Positions 5,720-14,507 of a DNA stretch of 64,000 bases are shown here, in pieces. The notes beneath the pieces are model-generated. The model made no database searches and was not told where the DNA came from. It worked only from the letters and a program-made list of their open reading frames with translations. Source of the stretch: Actinomadura nitritigenes (GTDB taxonomy: Bacteria; Actinomycetota; Actinomycetes; Streptosporangiales; Streptosporangiaceae); the NCBI RefSeq assembly GCF_017573545.1, contig NZ_JAGEOK010000018.1, forward strand, positions 1 to 64,000, read 5' to 3'. The translations under genes and the position numbers were made by a program. The number at the start of each line of letters is the position of its first letter. Position 1 is the first letter of the stretch.

Positions 5720-8611
5720 CTAGTCGAAGAGGCGGAGCCGGTGGGCGGCCGCGGCGGCCTCGCCGCGGCCGGCGACGCCGAGCTTGCCGAGGATGTGGGA
5801 CACGTGCACGCTGGCGGTCTTCACCGAGATGAACAGCGCCTCGGCGATCTCCCGGTTGCTGCGCCCGGCGGCGACGAGCCGCAGCACCTCCGTCTCGCGC
5901 GGGGTGAGCCCGAGCCCGGGCGACCACCGGTCGCCGCCGAGCGGGACCCCGGCGCGGCGCGCGAGGTCGGCGGCGCGCTCCCGCAGCGGACCGGCCCGCA
6001 GGGCGCCCGCCAGCTCCGCGGCCCGCCGCAGCGCCGCGCCCGCGCGGTCCCGGTCACCGGCCGCGAGCGCGGCCTCCCCGGCCCTGACCAGCGCGGACGC
6101 CGTCTCGTACGGCTGGTGCAGCGCGTCCCACGCCGCGGCCGCCGCGTCCCACGCCGCCTGGTCCAGGACGCCCTCGGCGCGCGCGGCCTCCGCCGTGAAC
6201 GTCAGCCGGTGCGCCTCCTGCACCGGCCCGTAGACGCGCAGCCCCTCCACGCGGGCCCGCACCTTGGCCAGCGCGCCCGTGTCGCCCAGCTCCGCGCAGG
6301 CGGCGGCCGCGACCACCAGCCCCGGCAGCGCGTACCGGGACTCGTCGGGCAGGCCGACGTCGGTGAGGATCGGGTCGAGCGCGTCCAGGGCCTCGGCCGG
6401 ACGGCCCCGCGCGAGCGCGATCAGCCCGCTCAGCCGGCACACCGGGAACAGGTTCTGCGCGCGGCGCGCCGCGCCGCGCGCGATCAGCCCGGGCGTCTCC
6501 GCCGCGTGCCGCTCGGCGGCGGCGAGGTCGCCCCGGGCCAGCTCCACCGCCCCCGCCAGGTTGTGCAGCCCCGCCCGGATGACGCCCGCCGACGTCCGCG
6601 GCAGCGTCCGCCCGATCACGCCGAGCGCCTCGTCCCACCGGCCGAGCGACACCAGCGGCTCCGCCGCGTTGATCGACAGGAACGCGCCCGCCGACCGGGC
6701 CAGCCCGTACTCCTCCGCCCGGCCGACGCCCTCGGCGGCGACCTCGGCGGCCTCCGCGTGCCGCCCGTACATCTCCAGCACGTCGGAGTGGTTGGTGAAC
6801 GCGCGCAGCAGCGGATCGAACGCCCGGACCTGCGAGGCCCGCGCCGCGACCCGCCCGATCCGGGCGAGGAACGCCTCCGGGTCGTCCTGGTCGAACAGGT
6901 CGAGCCAGGCCAGGTTCAGCTCGACCGACAGCTCGGACTCGGTGTCCCCGACGGCCCGCGCGACCTCCAGCGCCTCGCGCGCCGCGTCCAGGGCCTCCCG
7001 GCGGGTGCCGTGCAGGCCGATGATCTTCGTGGCGAGCGTCGCGAGCACCCGCGCCCGCTCGGCCGACGGCGGGTCGGCCGGCACCAGCCGGGCCGCCTCG
7101 CGCAGGTCCGCCGGCGCCTTGTCGCTCCCCGCCCGCAGCCGCAGCATGCCGCGCAGCTCGTGCAGCCGCGCCGCCCGCATCGGATCCCCGGCCGCCTCCT
7201 CGTGCCGCAGCGCCTCGGTCGCCAGCCTGATCCCGACATCCGGCTCGCCCGCGAGGTCCGCCAGCGTGACGGCCTCCTCCATCACCTGGACGTGCGGGAC
7301 GCCGATGCGCTCCGCCGCGTCCGGCACCCGGTCCCACAGCCCGAGCACCCGCGACGCCATCCGCAGCGCCTCCGCGTAGGCGAGCGCCCGCCGGGTCTCC
7401 CCGACGGCCCGCCACGCCGCGGTCAGCGCCCGGACGACGTCGTGCGCCGCGTGCCAGTGGTGGGCCAGCGTCACCGCCCGAGCCCGGTCCGGCATCAGCT
7501 CCGGGTGCTCCTCCAGCACCCGCGCGTACCGGACGTGCAGCCGCGTCCGCTCGCCCGGCAGCAGGTCGTCGTGCACCGCCTCGCGGATCAGCGCGTGCCG
7601 GAACGCGTAGCCGTCGCCGTCCACCACCAGCGTGTTGGCCGCCACGGCGGGCCGCAGCCCGCGGGTCAGCTCCCGGTCGTCCAGCCCGGCGACCGCCGCG
7701 AGCAGCTCGTGCTCGATCCGCGCGCCGCCGCCCGCCGCCACCCGCAGGATCTCCTGGGTTTCCTCCGGCAGCCGCTGGACGGCGCCGAGCAGCAGGTCGC
7801 GCAGCGACTCCGGCAGGTCCCGGCCCGCGCCCGAGCCGACCAGCGCCTCGACGAACAGCGGGTTGCCCTCACTGCGCTCGAACACGTCCGCGAGCGTGCC
7901 GGCCGGCGGGTCCGTGCCGAGGATGCCGCGCACCAGCTCGCCGACCTCGTTCCGGCCGAGCCGCCCGACCTCGACGCGCGCGACGTGGTCGACGCGCTCC
8001 AGCTCGATGAGGACCGGGCGCAGCGGATGCGCCCGGTGCAGCTCGTCGGTCCGGTACGTGACGACGATCAGCAGCGCGTCCCCGGCGCCCAGGTTGCGGA
8101 CGAGGAACGTCAGCAGGTCGCGGGTCGAGGCGTCCGCCCAGTGCGCGTCCTCGACGACCAGCACCACCGGCCCGGACGCGGCGAGCCGCTCCAGCAGCGT
8201 CAGCACCAGCTCGAACAGCCGGGCCCGCGACTCCCCGGTGAACGCGCCCGCGTCGGCGTCGCCGAAGTCGGGCAGCAGCCGGGCCAGCCCGTCGCCCGCG
8301 CCCGCGGGCAGCAGGCCGCGCACCCCGTCCACGCCGACGTCGCGGACGAGCCCGCGCAGCGCCGCGGTGAACGGCGCGAACGGCAGCCCCTCGGTGCCGA
8401 GCTCCAGGCAGCCGCCGACCAGCACCCGCGCGCCCTCCGCGCGGGCGCGCGCACCGAACTCGCCGACCAGCCGGGTCTTGCCGACCCCGGCCTCACCACC
8501 GAGCAGCACCGCCGAGGGCGTCCCGGCGCGGGCGTCGCGGAAGGCCGCGTCGAGCGCGGCGGACTCGCGCTCGCGGCCGACGAGCACCGGGCTGACCGTG
8601 CGGGCGTTCAC
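5720..8611 (-). CDS. Large ATP-binding LuxR-family transcriptional regulator (LAL type)
   Basis: The 963-residue protein has an N-terminal AAA/STAND-like ATPase module. Its P-loop is GGEAGVGKT (38-46) and its Walker B-like strand VVLVVEDAHWADAST. A long alpha-helical TPR-like middle follows. The last 60 residues hold a LuxR/GerE helix-turn-helix (LTPRETEVLRLVAAGRSNREIAE ... GKLGV). LAL proteins are large cytosolic activators that bind ATP and an inducer and often control sugar or secondary-metabolite genes; the target here is unknown. The GTG start at 8611 overlaps the stop of the PaiB-like gene (GTGA), so the two form one coupled unit. Reading further upstream in this frame runs through the PaiB-like gene and is not supported. 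Confidence 0.88.
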   Translation of the reverse strand: MNARTVSPVLVGRERESAALDAAFRDARAGTPSAVLLGGEAGVGKTRLVGEFGARARAEGARVLVGGCLELGTEGLPFAPFTAALRGLVRDVGVDGVRGLLPAGAGDGLARLLPDFGDADAGAFTGESRARLFELVLTLLERLAASGPVVLVVEDAHWADASTRDLLTFLVRNLGAGDALLIVVTYRTDELHRAHPLRPVLIELERVDHVARVEVGRLGRNEVGELVRGILGTDPPAGTLADVFERSEGNPLFVEALVGSGAGRDLPESLRDLLLGAVQRLPEETQEILRVAAGGGARIEHELLAAVAGLDDRELTRGLRPAVAANTLVVDGDGYAFRHALIREAVHDDLLPGERTRLHVRYARVLEEHPELMPDRARAVTLAHHWHAAHDVVRALTAAWRAVGETRRALAYAEALRMASRVLGLWDRVPDAAERIGVPHVQVMEEAVTLADLAGEPDVGIRLATEALRHEEAAGDPMRAARLHELRGMLRLRAGSDKAPADLREAARLVPADPPSAERARVLATLATKIIGLHGTRREALDAAREALEVARAVGDTESELSVELNLAWLDLFDQDDPEAFLARIGRVAARASQVRAFDPLLRAFTNHSDVLEMYGRHAEAAEVAAEGVGRAEEYGLARSAGAFLSINAAEPLVSLGRWDEALGVIGRTLPRTSAGVIRAGLHNLAGAVELARGDLAAAERHAAETPGLIARGAARRAQNLFPVCRLSGLIALARGRPAEALDALDPILTDVGLPDESRYALPGLVVAAAACAELGDTGALAKVRARVEGLRVYGPVQEAHRLTFTAEAARAEGVLDQAAWDAAAAAWDALHQPYETASALVRAGEAALAAGDRDRAGAALRRAAELAGALRAGPLRERAADLARRAGVPLGGDRWSPGLGLTPRETEVLRLVAAGRSNREIAEALFISVKTASVHVSHILGKLGVAGRGEAAAAAHRLRLFD

Positions 8612-9246
8612 CGCTCCGGCGCGTCCGGCCGCGCGGCCCCGCGCATGGCCTCGGCCATGGCCGGGGCACCCTCGGCGAGGTACGCGGCGGCGACGCCGTC
8701 CCGGTCGGCCGCCGGCCGGTTCTGGCTCAGCTTCGCCTTCGCCTCGATCCGGGTGATGACGAGCTCCAGCCCGACGATCGCGCGCAGCTGCCCGGCGATG
8801 AACTCCGGCGGCGTGTCGTCCACCGACCAGGGGTCGCGACGGCCCGCCTCGTGCTTGTCGGTGAGCCGCCGCACCAGCGACTCCAGCCACGCCGGGTCGT
8901 CGTGGACGACCAGCCGCCCGTAGACGTGCGCGGTGAGGTAGTTCCACGTCGGCACGACCCGCCCGTGCTCGGCCTTGGACGGGTACCACGACGGCGTCAC
9001 GTACGCGTCGGGACCGTGCAGAATGAACAGCGACTCGCCCTGCGCGGGCTCGCTCCACTGGTCGTTGTTGCGGGCGACGTGCGCGAGCAGCGCGCCGTGC
9101 TCGCCGGCGTCCGGGTCGTACAGGACGGGAAGGAACGTGGCGATGAGGCCGCGCGGCGTGCTCGTCACGAGGTCGGCCGCGCCGCAGCCGTCGAGCAGCG
9201 CCCGGACCTCGGCGTCACCGGCCGAGAAATGTGCGGAGATGTACAC
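8608..9246 (-). CDS. PaiB-like FMN-binding split-barrel protein (FMN-binding negative transcriptional regulator family)
   Basis: The 212-residue protein starts MYISAHF and carries the family blocks PRGLIATFLPVLYD, GALLAHVARNNDQW, FILHGPDAYVTPSWYPSK, VVPTWNYLTAHVYG and the C-terminal LELVITRIEAKAKLSQNRP. These match PaiB, a split-barrel protein reported to affect sporulation and protease genes in Bacillus; direct DNA binding is not obvious in the sequence. The start is the GTG at 9244-9246. It is the first gene of a two-gene unit with the LAL regulator and is divergent from the LigD-type gene across 51 bases. Confidence 0.9.
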   Translation of the reverse strand: MYISAHFSAGDAEVRALLDGCGAADLVTSTPRGLIATFLPVLYDPDAGEHGALLAHVARNNDQWSEPAQGESLFILHGPDAYVTPSWYPSKAEHGRVVPTWNYLTAHVYGRLVVHDDPAWLESLVRRLTDKHEAGRRDPWSVDDTPPEFIAGQLRAIVGLELVITRIEAKAKLSQNRPAADRDGVAAAYLAEGAPAMAEAMRGAARPDAPER

Positions 9247-9297
9247 GCCCCGACGCTACCCGAACGGCCTGTCGGAGGCGCGTGCGAAGGTGGAGCC

Positions 9298-10254
9298 GTG
9301 AGTACGGAAGAGGAGCGCGACGGGGTCCGGCTGACCAACCTCGACCAGCCGCTGTTCGACGGGGCCGGGGCGACCAAGCGCGACCTGGTCGACTACCTCG
9401 ACGCCGTCGCGGACCGGCTCGTCCCGCGGCTGGCGGGCCGTCCGCTGTCGGTCATCCGCGTGCTGCGCGGCCAGAAGCCGTTCATGCAGAAGAACCTCCC
9501 CAGGTACACGCCGCCGTGGGTGCGGCGGGTCACCGTGTGGGCCGAGACGTCGCAGCGGGAGGTGTCCTACGCGCTGTGCGACGACCGCCGCACGCTGCTG
9601 TGGTTCGCCAACCAGCGCGCGGTCGAGTACCACCCGCCGCTCGCCCTCGCCGCCGACCCCGGGCACCCCACCCACCTGGTGATGGACATCGACCCGCCGG
9701 ACGGCGGCCCGTTCTCCGCCGCGGTCGGCGCCGCGCACCTGGTGCGGCGCGCGCTCGCCGGCTGCGGGCTCGACGGCGCGGTGAAGACCAGCGGGTCCAA
9801 GGGCCTGCACGTGTTCGTCCCGCTCGACGGCCGCACGGCCGCCGACGACGCCGCGGCGGCGACCCGCGCGCTCGCCGCCCGCGCCGAACGCCTCGACCCG
9901 GGCCTCGCCACCACGGCGTTCATCCGCGAGGACCGCGCCGGCAAGGTGTTCCTCGACTCGACCAGGGCGGGCGGCGCGACCGTCGCCGCCGCCTACAGCC
10001 CCCGGATCAGGCCCGGCACCCCGGTGTCCTTCCCCGTCCCGTGGGACGCGCTCGACGCCGCCGACCCGCGCGCCTTCACCGTCCGCACGGCGGCCGGACT
10101 GCTCGCCGGCCGCGACCCCTGGGCGGAGCTGATGCCCGCCGCGCGCCCGCTGCCCGCCGACCTCGTCGAGGAGGGCCACACCATCCCCATCGCCCGCGTC
10201 CAGGCGATGCACGAGGGCAAGCGCCGCGCCCGCGCCCGGCGCGACCAGGGCTGA
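9298..10254 (+). CDS. Stand-alone LigD-type polymerase/primase domain protein (non-homologous end joining)
   Basis: The 318-residue archaeo-eukaryotic-primase-like protein is equivalent to the polymerase domain of LigD. It shows the catalytic DxD in LVMDIDPPDGG and the nucleotide-binding KTSGSKGLHVFVPL block, followed by the third acidic motif VFLDS. LigD-Pol adds nucleotides to broken ends together with Ku and a ligase. Here the ligase and phosphoesterase domains are absent, as in many actinomycetes that encode several separate LigD modules. The GTG at 9298 follows GGTGGAG; Ku is not in the window. Confidence 0.88.
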   Translation: MSTEEERDGVRLTNLDQPLFDGAGATKRDLVDYLDAVADRLVPRLAGRPLSVIRVLRGQKPFMQKNLPRYTPPWVRRVTVWAETSQREVSYALCDDRRTLLWFANQRAVEYHPPLALAADPGHPTHLVMDIDPPDGGPFSAAVGAAHLVRRALAGCGLDGAVKTSGSKGLHVFVPLDGRTAADDAAAATRALAARAERLDPGLATTAFIREDRAGKVFLDSTRAGGATVAAAYSPRIRPGTPVSFPVPWDALDAADPRAFTVRTAAGLLAGRDPWAELMPAARPLPADLVEEGHTIPIARVQAMHEGKRRARARRDQG

Positions 10255-10368
10255 CACCCGGAATGGTCAACCCCCGCCCATGATCGTTCCGGGCGCCGCG
10301 TCGCCGCGCGGCGCCCGGGTACGACCCCGCCGGACACCGCGCGAACGGCATCCGAGGGGGAGCGGCAC

Positions 10369-11739
10369 GTGACCGTGATGGGGCAGCTGGCGGCCGGTGC
10401 GACGCCGGGCGACCTCGTCGCCGCGCGGACCCAGATGGCCGTCTCGCTCGGCTGGCACATCGTCCTCGCCTGCCTCGGCGTCGGCATGCCCGCCATCACC
10501 CTGATCGCCGAATGGCGCGGCCACCGCACCGGCGACCCGAACTACCGGCTGCTCGCCCGCCGGTGGGGCCGCGCGATGGGCGTGCTGTTCGCCGTCGGCG
10601 CCGTGTCCGGGACGATCCTGTCGTTCGAGATGGGCCTGCTGTGGCCCGGCATGATGGGCGTCTACGGGCAGGTCATCGGGCTGCCGTTCTCGATGGAGGG
10701 CGTCGCGTTCTTCATCGAGGCGATCTTCCTCGGCGTGTACCTGTACGCGTGGGACCGGCTGAGCCCGGTGAAGCACCTGCTGTCCGGCGTGCCGATCGTC
10801 GTCGCCGGCGTGCTCAGCGCGTTCTTCGTGGTGACCGCGAACGCGTGGATGCAGGCGCCCGTCGGCTTCCGCACGCAGAACGGCCGCGTGGTGGAGGTGC
10901 GTCCCTGGCGGGCGATGTTCAACCCGTCGACCCCCTCGCAGACCGTCCACATGATCCTCGCCGCGTTCATGGTCGCCGGGTTCGGCATGGCGTCGGTGTA
11001 CGCGGTGGCGATGCTGCGCGGGCGCCGCGACCGCTACCACCGGCTCGGCCTGCTGCTGCCGTTCACCGTCGCCGCCGCCGTCGCGCTGCCGCAGATCGTC
11101 GTGGGCGACTGGGCGGCGCGGTTCGTCGCCGACCACCAGCCGATCAAGCTGGCCGCGATGGAGGGCGTGTACGACACCGCGCGCGGCGTCCCGCTGCACA
11201 TCGCGGGCGTCGCGGTCGACGGCAGGCTGCGCTACGCGATCGGGATCCCGCGCGGGCTGTCGCTGCTGGCGCACGCCGACCCGGACGCCGAGATCGCCGG
11301 CCTGAACACGGTGCCGCCCTCGGCGCGCCCGCCCGTGAACATGGTCCACTGGGGCTTCCAGGCGATGGTCGGCCTCGGGCTCGCGATGCTGCTGCTGGCG
11401 CTCTGGCTCGGCGTGTACTGGTGGCGCCGCCGCGACATGCCCCGCACCCGCTGGTTCCTGCTGGCCACCTCGGTGTCGGGCGTCGCCGCCGTCGCCGCCC
11501 TCGAAGCCGGCTGGACGGTCACGGAGGTCGGGCGGCAGCCGTGGATCGTGTACGGGGTCCTGCGCACGGCCGACGCCGTCAACCCGGCGCCCGGCCTGGT
11601 CTGGGGCGCCGTGCTGGTCGGCGCCGTGTACGCCGTGCTCACCGCCGCGTCGGTGTACGTGCTGCGGCGCCTGGCCCGCGACGAGCCCGTGCCGATCGCG
11701 CCGCAGGAGCAGGACGTCACCGGATTCACGGTGGTCTGA
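10369..11739 (+). CDS. cydA: Cytochrome bd-type quinol oxidase subunit I
   Basis: The 456-residue membrane protein has many hydrophobic helices. It contains the N-terminal His30 in SLGWHIVLACLG, the SFEMGLLWPG region, a later TVHMILAAF histidine and the conserved VGRQPW block, which mark CydA. Subunit I carries the b-type hemes and oxidises quinol while reducing oxygen to water at the cytoplasmic membrane. The quinol-loop region is short, as usual in Gram-positive bacteria. The GTG start at 10369 follows GAGGGGGAG. cydB begins 3 bases after the stop. No cydDC assembly transporter genes follow. Confidence 0.96.
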   Translation: MTVMGQLAAGATPGDLVAARTQMAVSLGWHIVLACLGVGMPAITLIAEWRGHRTGDPNYRLLARRWGRAMGVLFAVGAVSGTILSFEMGLLWPGMMGVYGQVIGLPFSMEGVAFFIEAIFLGVYLYAWDRLSPVKHLLSGVPIVVAGVLSAFFVVTANAWMQAPVGFRTQNGRVVEVRPWRAMFNPSTPSQTVHMILAAFMVAGFGMASVYAVAMLRGRRDRYHRLGLLLPFTVAAAVALPQIVVGDWAARFVADHQPIKLAAMEGVYDTARGVPLHIAGVAVDGRLRYAIGIPRGLSLLAHADPDAEIAGLNTVPPSARPPVNMVHWGFQAMVGLGLAMLLLALWLGVYWWRRRDMPRTRWFLLATSVSGVAAVAALEAGWTVTEVGRQPWIVYGVLRTADAVNPAPGLVWGAVLVGAVYAVLTAASVYVLRRLARDEPVPIAPQEQDVTGFTVV

Positions 11740-11742
11740 TCC

Positions 11743-12753
11743 GTGGCGGCCGAGATCCTCCTCGCCGTGCTGTGGATCGGCCTCAGCGCCTACGTGCTGT
11801 TCGCCGGCGCCGACTTCGGCGGCGGCGTCTGGGACCTGATCGCCGGCGGCAGCGAGCGCGGCCGGCCGCAGCGGTCCCTGATCGAGCACTCCATCGGCCC
11901 GGTGTGGGAGACCAACCACGTGTGGCTGATCTTCGTCCTGGTCGTCACCTGGACGGGCCTGCCGGCGGTGTTCGCGGCGCTCGCCTCCACCCTCTACATC
12001 CCGCTGACGCTCGCCGCGCTCGGCATCATCGCGCGCGGCGCCGCGTTCGCGTTCCGCAAGGCCAGCACGGCGCTGTGGCAGCAGCGGCTGTTCGGCGCCA
12101 CGTTCGCGTTCTCCTCGCTCGTCACCCCGTTCTTCCTCGGCACGGTCGCCGGCGCGATCGCCTCCTTCCGCGTCCCTCCCGGGCTGGCCGAGGGCGACCT
12201 CGTGACCAGCTGGGTCAACCCGACCTCGCTGATCACCGGCGGCCTCGCGGTCGGCGTCGCCGCCTACCTCGCCGCCGTCTACCTCACCCGGGACGCCGAG
12301 CGCGGCGGGCACCCCGGGCTGGCCGAGCGGTTCCGGCGGCGGGCGCTGGCCGCCGGCGCGGTGGTCGGCGCGCTGTCGGGCGGCGGCCTCGCCGTCCTGC
12401 ACGCCGACGCGCCGCGGCTGTTCACCGAGCTGACCTCCGGGCGGGGGCTGCCGCTGCTCGCGGTGTCGATCGCGGCCGGGCTCGCGTCGATGGTCCTGCT
12501 GTGGCGGCGCGCGTACGTCGCCGTCCGCGCCACCGCCGCCCTCGCCGTCCTCGGCCTGCTGTGGGGATGGGGCGTCGGCCAGTACCCGCACCTGCTGCCC
12601 GGCGTCGACCTCGACGACGCCGCGGCCACCGGCTCCGTCATCGTCGCGAGCCTCGCCTCCCTCGGCGTCGGGGCGCTGCTTCTCCTGCCGTCGCTCTGGT
12701 GGCTCTACTCGACGTTCCAGCGCGAGCACGCGCCGGACGCGCGAGACCGGTGA
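11743..12753 (+). CDS. cydB: Cytochrome bd-type quinol oxidase subunit II
   Basis: The 336-residue integral membrane protein has the CydB N-terminal helix (VLWIGLSAYVLFAGADFGGGVWDL) and the WETNHVWLIFVLVVTWTGLP motif near residue 50. It pairs with CydA in the bd oxidase. The GTG start at 11743 is 3 bases after the cydA stop, so expression is coupled. Length and helix pattern are normal for the family. The lipase gene begins 72 bases downstream and has its own ribosome binding site. Confidence 0.95.
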   Translation: MAAEILLAVLWIGLSAYVLFAGADFGGGVWDLIAGGSERGRPQRSLIEHSIGPVWETNHVWLIFVLVVTWTGLPAVFAALASTLYIPLTLAALGIIARGAAFAFRKASTALWQQRLFGATFAFSSLVTPFFLGTVAGAIASFRVPPGLAEGDLVTSWVNPTSLITGGLAVGVAAYLAAVYLTRDAERGGHPGLAERFRRRALAAGAVVGALSGGGLAVLHADAPRLFTELTSGRGLPLLAVSIAAGLASMVLLWRRAYVAVRATAALAVLGLLWGWGVGQYPHLLPGVDLDDAAATGSVIVASLASLGVGALLLLPSLWWLYSTFQREHAPDARDR

Positions 12754-12825
12754 TTTCGCCGATGCGGGGACCGGCGACGGCACCGACACTCGGTGACGAA
12801 ACCCCCACCCCCCGAGGAGGAGCAG

Positions 12826-13500
12826 ATGCGCCGGATTCTCGGCACTCTCCTGGCCGCGGCGGTCACCGTGCTCGGTGCCGTCGTCGGCGTGAGCGCGCCC
12901 GCGCAGGCGGCCGGGCACACGCCCGTGGTCTTCGTCCACGGCTACACCGGAAACGCGTCCAACTGGGTCACCGCGGAGGCGGTGTTCGCCGCGGCCGGCT
13001 ACAGCAGCAACGAGATGTTCGCGTTCAACTACAACTCCTACGGCGACAACAAGACCAACGCCGCCAGCCTGGCCTCCTACGTGAACCAGGTGCGGGCGCA
13101 GACCGGCGCGTCCAGGGTCGACATCGTGAACCACTCGATGGGCGGGCTCGTCAGCTGGTGGTACATCAAGGAGCTCGGCGGCCAGCAGTACGTCAGCCAC
13201 CTGGCCTCCCTCGCGGGCGCCAACCACGGCACCACCGCCGCCTACGCCTGCCTGATCTACACGACCTGCCAGCAGATGTCGCCCGGCTCGTCGTTCATCC
13301 AGACGCTGGCCTCCGGTGACGAGACGCCCGGCGACACCAAGTACGCCACCTGGTACTCGCCGTGCGACGGCGTCATCAACCCCTACACCAGCACCATGCT
13401 CAGCGGCGCCACCAACAACTACGTGCCGTGCGAGAACCACCTCACCTACCTCACCGACACGACGGTGCTGAACTCCGTCCGCACCTTCCTGGCGAGCTGA
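12826..13500 (+). CDS. Secreted triacylglycerol lipase/esterase (small alpha/beta hydrolase)
   Basis: The 224-residue precursor has a Sec-type signal peptide ending near AQAAG (about residue 27). The mature enzyme has the oxyanion-hole segment VVFVHGYTG, the nucleophile elbow HSMGG, an Asp in SPCDGVI and a His in ENHLTY. It matches small extracellular lipases of the LipA/EstA kind that hydrolyse lipid esters outside the cell. Paired cysteines (CLIYTTC, then SPC and PCENH) could form disulfides. The ATG at 12826 follows CGAGGAGGAG; an in-frame ATG 33 bases upstream lacks a site. A strong hairpin ends the transcript. Confidence 0.9.
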   Translation: MRRILGTLLAAAVTVLGAVVGVSAPAQAAGHTPVVFVHGYTGNASNWVTAEAVFAAAGYSSNEMFAFNYNSYGDNKTNAASLASYVNQVRAQTGASRVDIVNHSMGGLVSWWYIKELGGQQYVSHLASLAGANHGTTAAYACLIYTTCQQMSPGSSFIQTLASGDETPGDTKYATWYSPCDGVINPYTSTMLSGATNNYVPCENHLTYLTDTTVLNSVRTFLAS

Positions 13501-13529
13501 CGCCCGCCGGACCGTCCCGGACCAGGACC

Positions 13530-13566
13530 CCGCGGCCCGCCGGTGCCTCCCACCGGCGGGCCGCGG
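13530..13566. terminator. Bidirectional rho-independent-like hairpin
   Basis: Two perfect 16-base arms (13530-13545 and 13551-13566) surround a CCTCC loop between the convergent lipase and methyltransferase genes. Stem perfection and placement make this one of the strongest terminator candidates in the window. Confidence 0.8.
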
Positions 13567-13592
13567 CACGCCCGCGCCCGGACCCGGCCCGC

Positions 13593-14447
13593 CTAGACCC
13601 GGTCGGCGGCGATCAGCAGGTACTGGAAGCTGCCGCCCTTGTAGGCGTCCAGGAACGCCTGCTCGACGCCGGTCGCCAGCGTCGACTTCGCGCGCAGCTC
13701 CCAGTACGGGATCGTTGCCGAGGTGAGGTCGACGACGCTCACCGGGACGAGCCGGTTCGCCGCCATCTCCCGGAAGTAGGTGCTGCGCGGGTGGATGTCG
13801 CAGATGTAGTGCGCGTTGATCTCGCTGACGGCCCGCGACGGCAGCCCGTAGGCGTCGTTGTAGCAGCCGGTGATGGTCACGTACCGGCCGCCGCGCCTCA
13901 GCAGCCGGGCGTGCTCGGCGAACAGCAGGCCCAGCTCCACGTACATGGTGCTCTCGTTGTTCCAGATCGCCTGGAACGCCCCGGTCTCGAAGCCGGTGTC
14001 GAGCATGTTCTTGAAGTGGAACCGGACCTTGCCGGCGACCCCGCGCCGCTCGGCCTGGTCGTTGGCGAACGCGACCTGCGACTCCGAGATCGACACCCCG
14101 TCGACCCGGCAGACGAACCGCTCGTGCGCCACGAGGCTCGACCCGCCGCGCCCGGACCCGGCGTCCATCAGCCGGTCGGCCGGCTTGACCGGGCCGAGGT
14201 GGCTCATGAGCAGGTCGGCCTGGGCGCTCTCCAGCCGGTGCAGCTCGGCGATGGTCCGCTGCTCGCGGGTCTCGGCCGGGCCGTCGAGGACCGTCCAGTC
14301 GACGGGGCCGATGCCGTAGTGGTGGTGGTAGATGCCGTCCACCTCGCCGAGCCGGAGGTTGACCGGGTTGCGCTCGGCGTTCCAGTACTCGGCGACGGAG
14401 TGCTGGTAAAGGCTGCCGAGGACCGGGGAGTCCTGGGTTGCGGTCAT
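13593..14447 (-). CDS. gppmt: Geranyl diphosphate 2-C-methyltransferase (2-methylisoborneol pathway)
   Basis: The 284-residue S-adenosylmethionine-dependent methyltransferase has the SAM-binding DAGSGRGGSS motif (95-104). It is collinear with bacterial geranyl diphosphate C-methyltransferases (YWNAERNPVNLRLG start, IYHHHYGIG, WNNESTMYV, IPYWELR). It adds a methyl group to C2 of geranyl diphosphate, giving 2-methylgeranyl diphosphate. The cyclase gene lies 60 bases upstream on the same strand and uses that product, so this is the second gene of a 2-MIB operon. It ends at a strong hairpin shared with the lipase gene. Confidence 0.93.
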   Translation of the reverse strand: MTATQDSPVLGSLYQHSVAEYWNAERNPVNLRLGEVDGIYHHHYGIGPVDWTVLDGPAETREQRTIAELHRLESAQADLLMSHLGPVKPADRLMDAGSGRGGSSLVAHERFVCRVDGVSISESQVAFANDQAERRGVAGKVRFHFKNMLDTGFETGAFQAIWNNESTMYVELGLLFAEHARLLRRGGRYVTITGCYNDAYGLPSRAVSEINAHYICDIHPRSTYFREMAANRLVPVSVVDLTSATIPYWELRAKSTLATGVEQAFLDAYKGGSFQYLLIAADRV

Positions 14448-14507
14448 GTCCGGTGATCCTTTCGTGGGGTTCGGGTCATCGGGGCGGGGTGTTCGGGGGC
14501 GGGGTCG

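Noticed and set aside
5741-8923. A 1060-codon plus-strand open frame opposite the LAL regulator
   Set aside because: It is a shadow of a strongly recognised gene on the other strand and has no domain-like segment.
10267-13569. A 1100-codon minus-strand open frame across cydAB and the lipase gene
   Set aside because: It is antisense to three clearly recognisable genes. Its translation is low-complexity His/Arg/Gly/Asp typical of GC-rich shadow frames.
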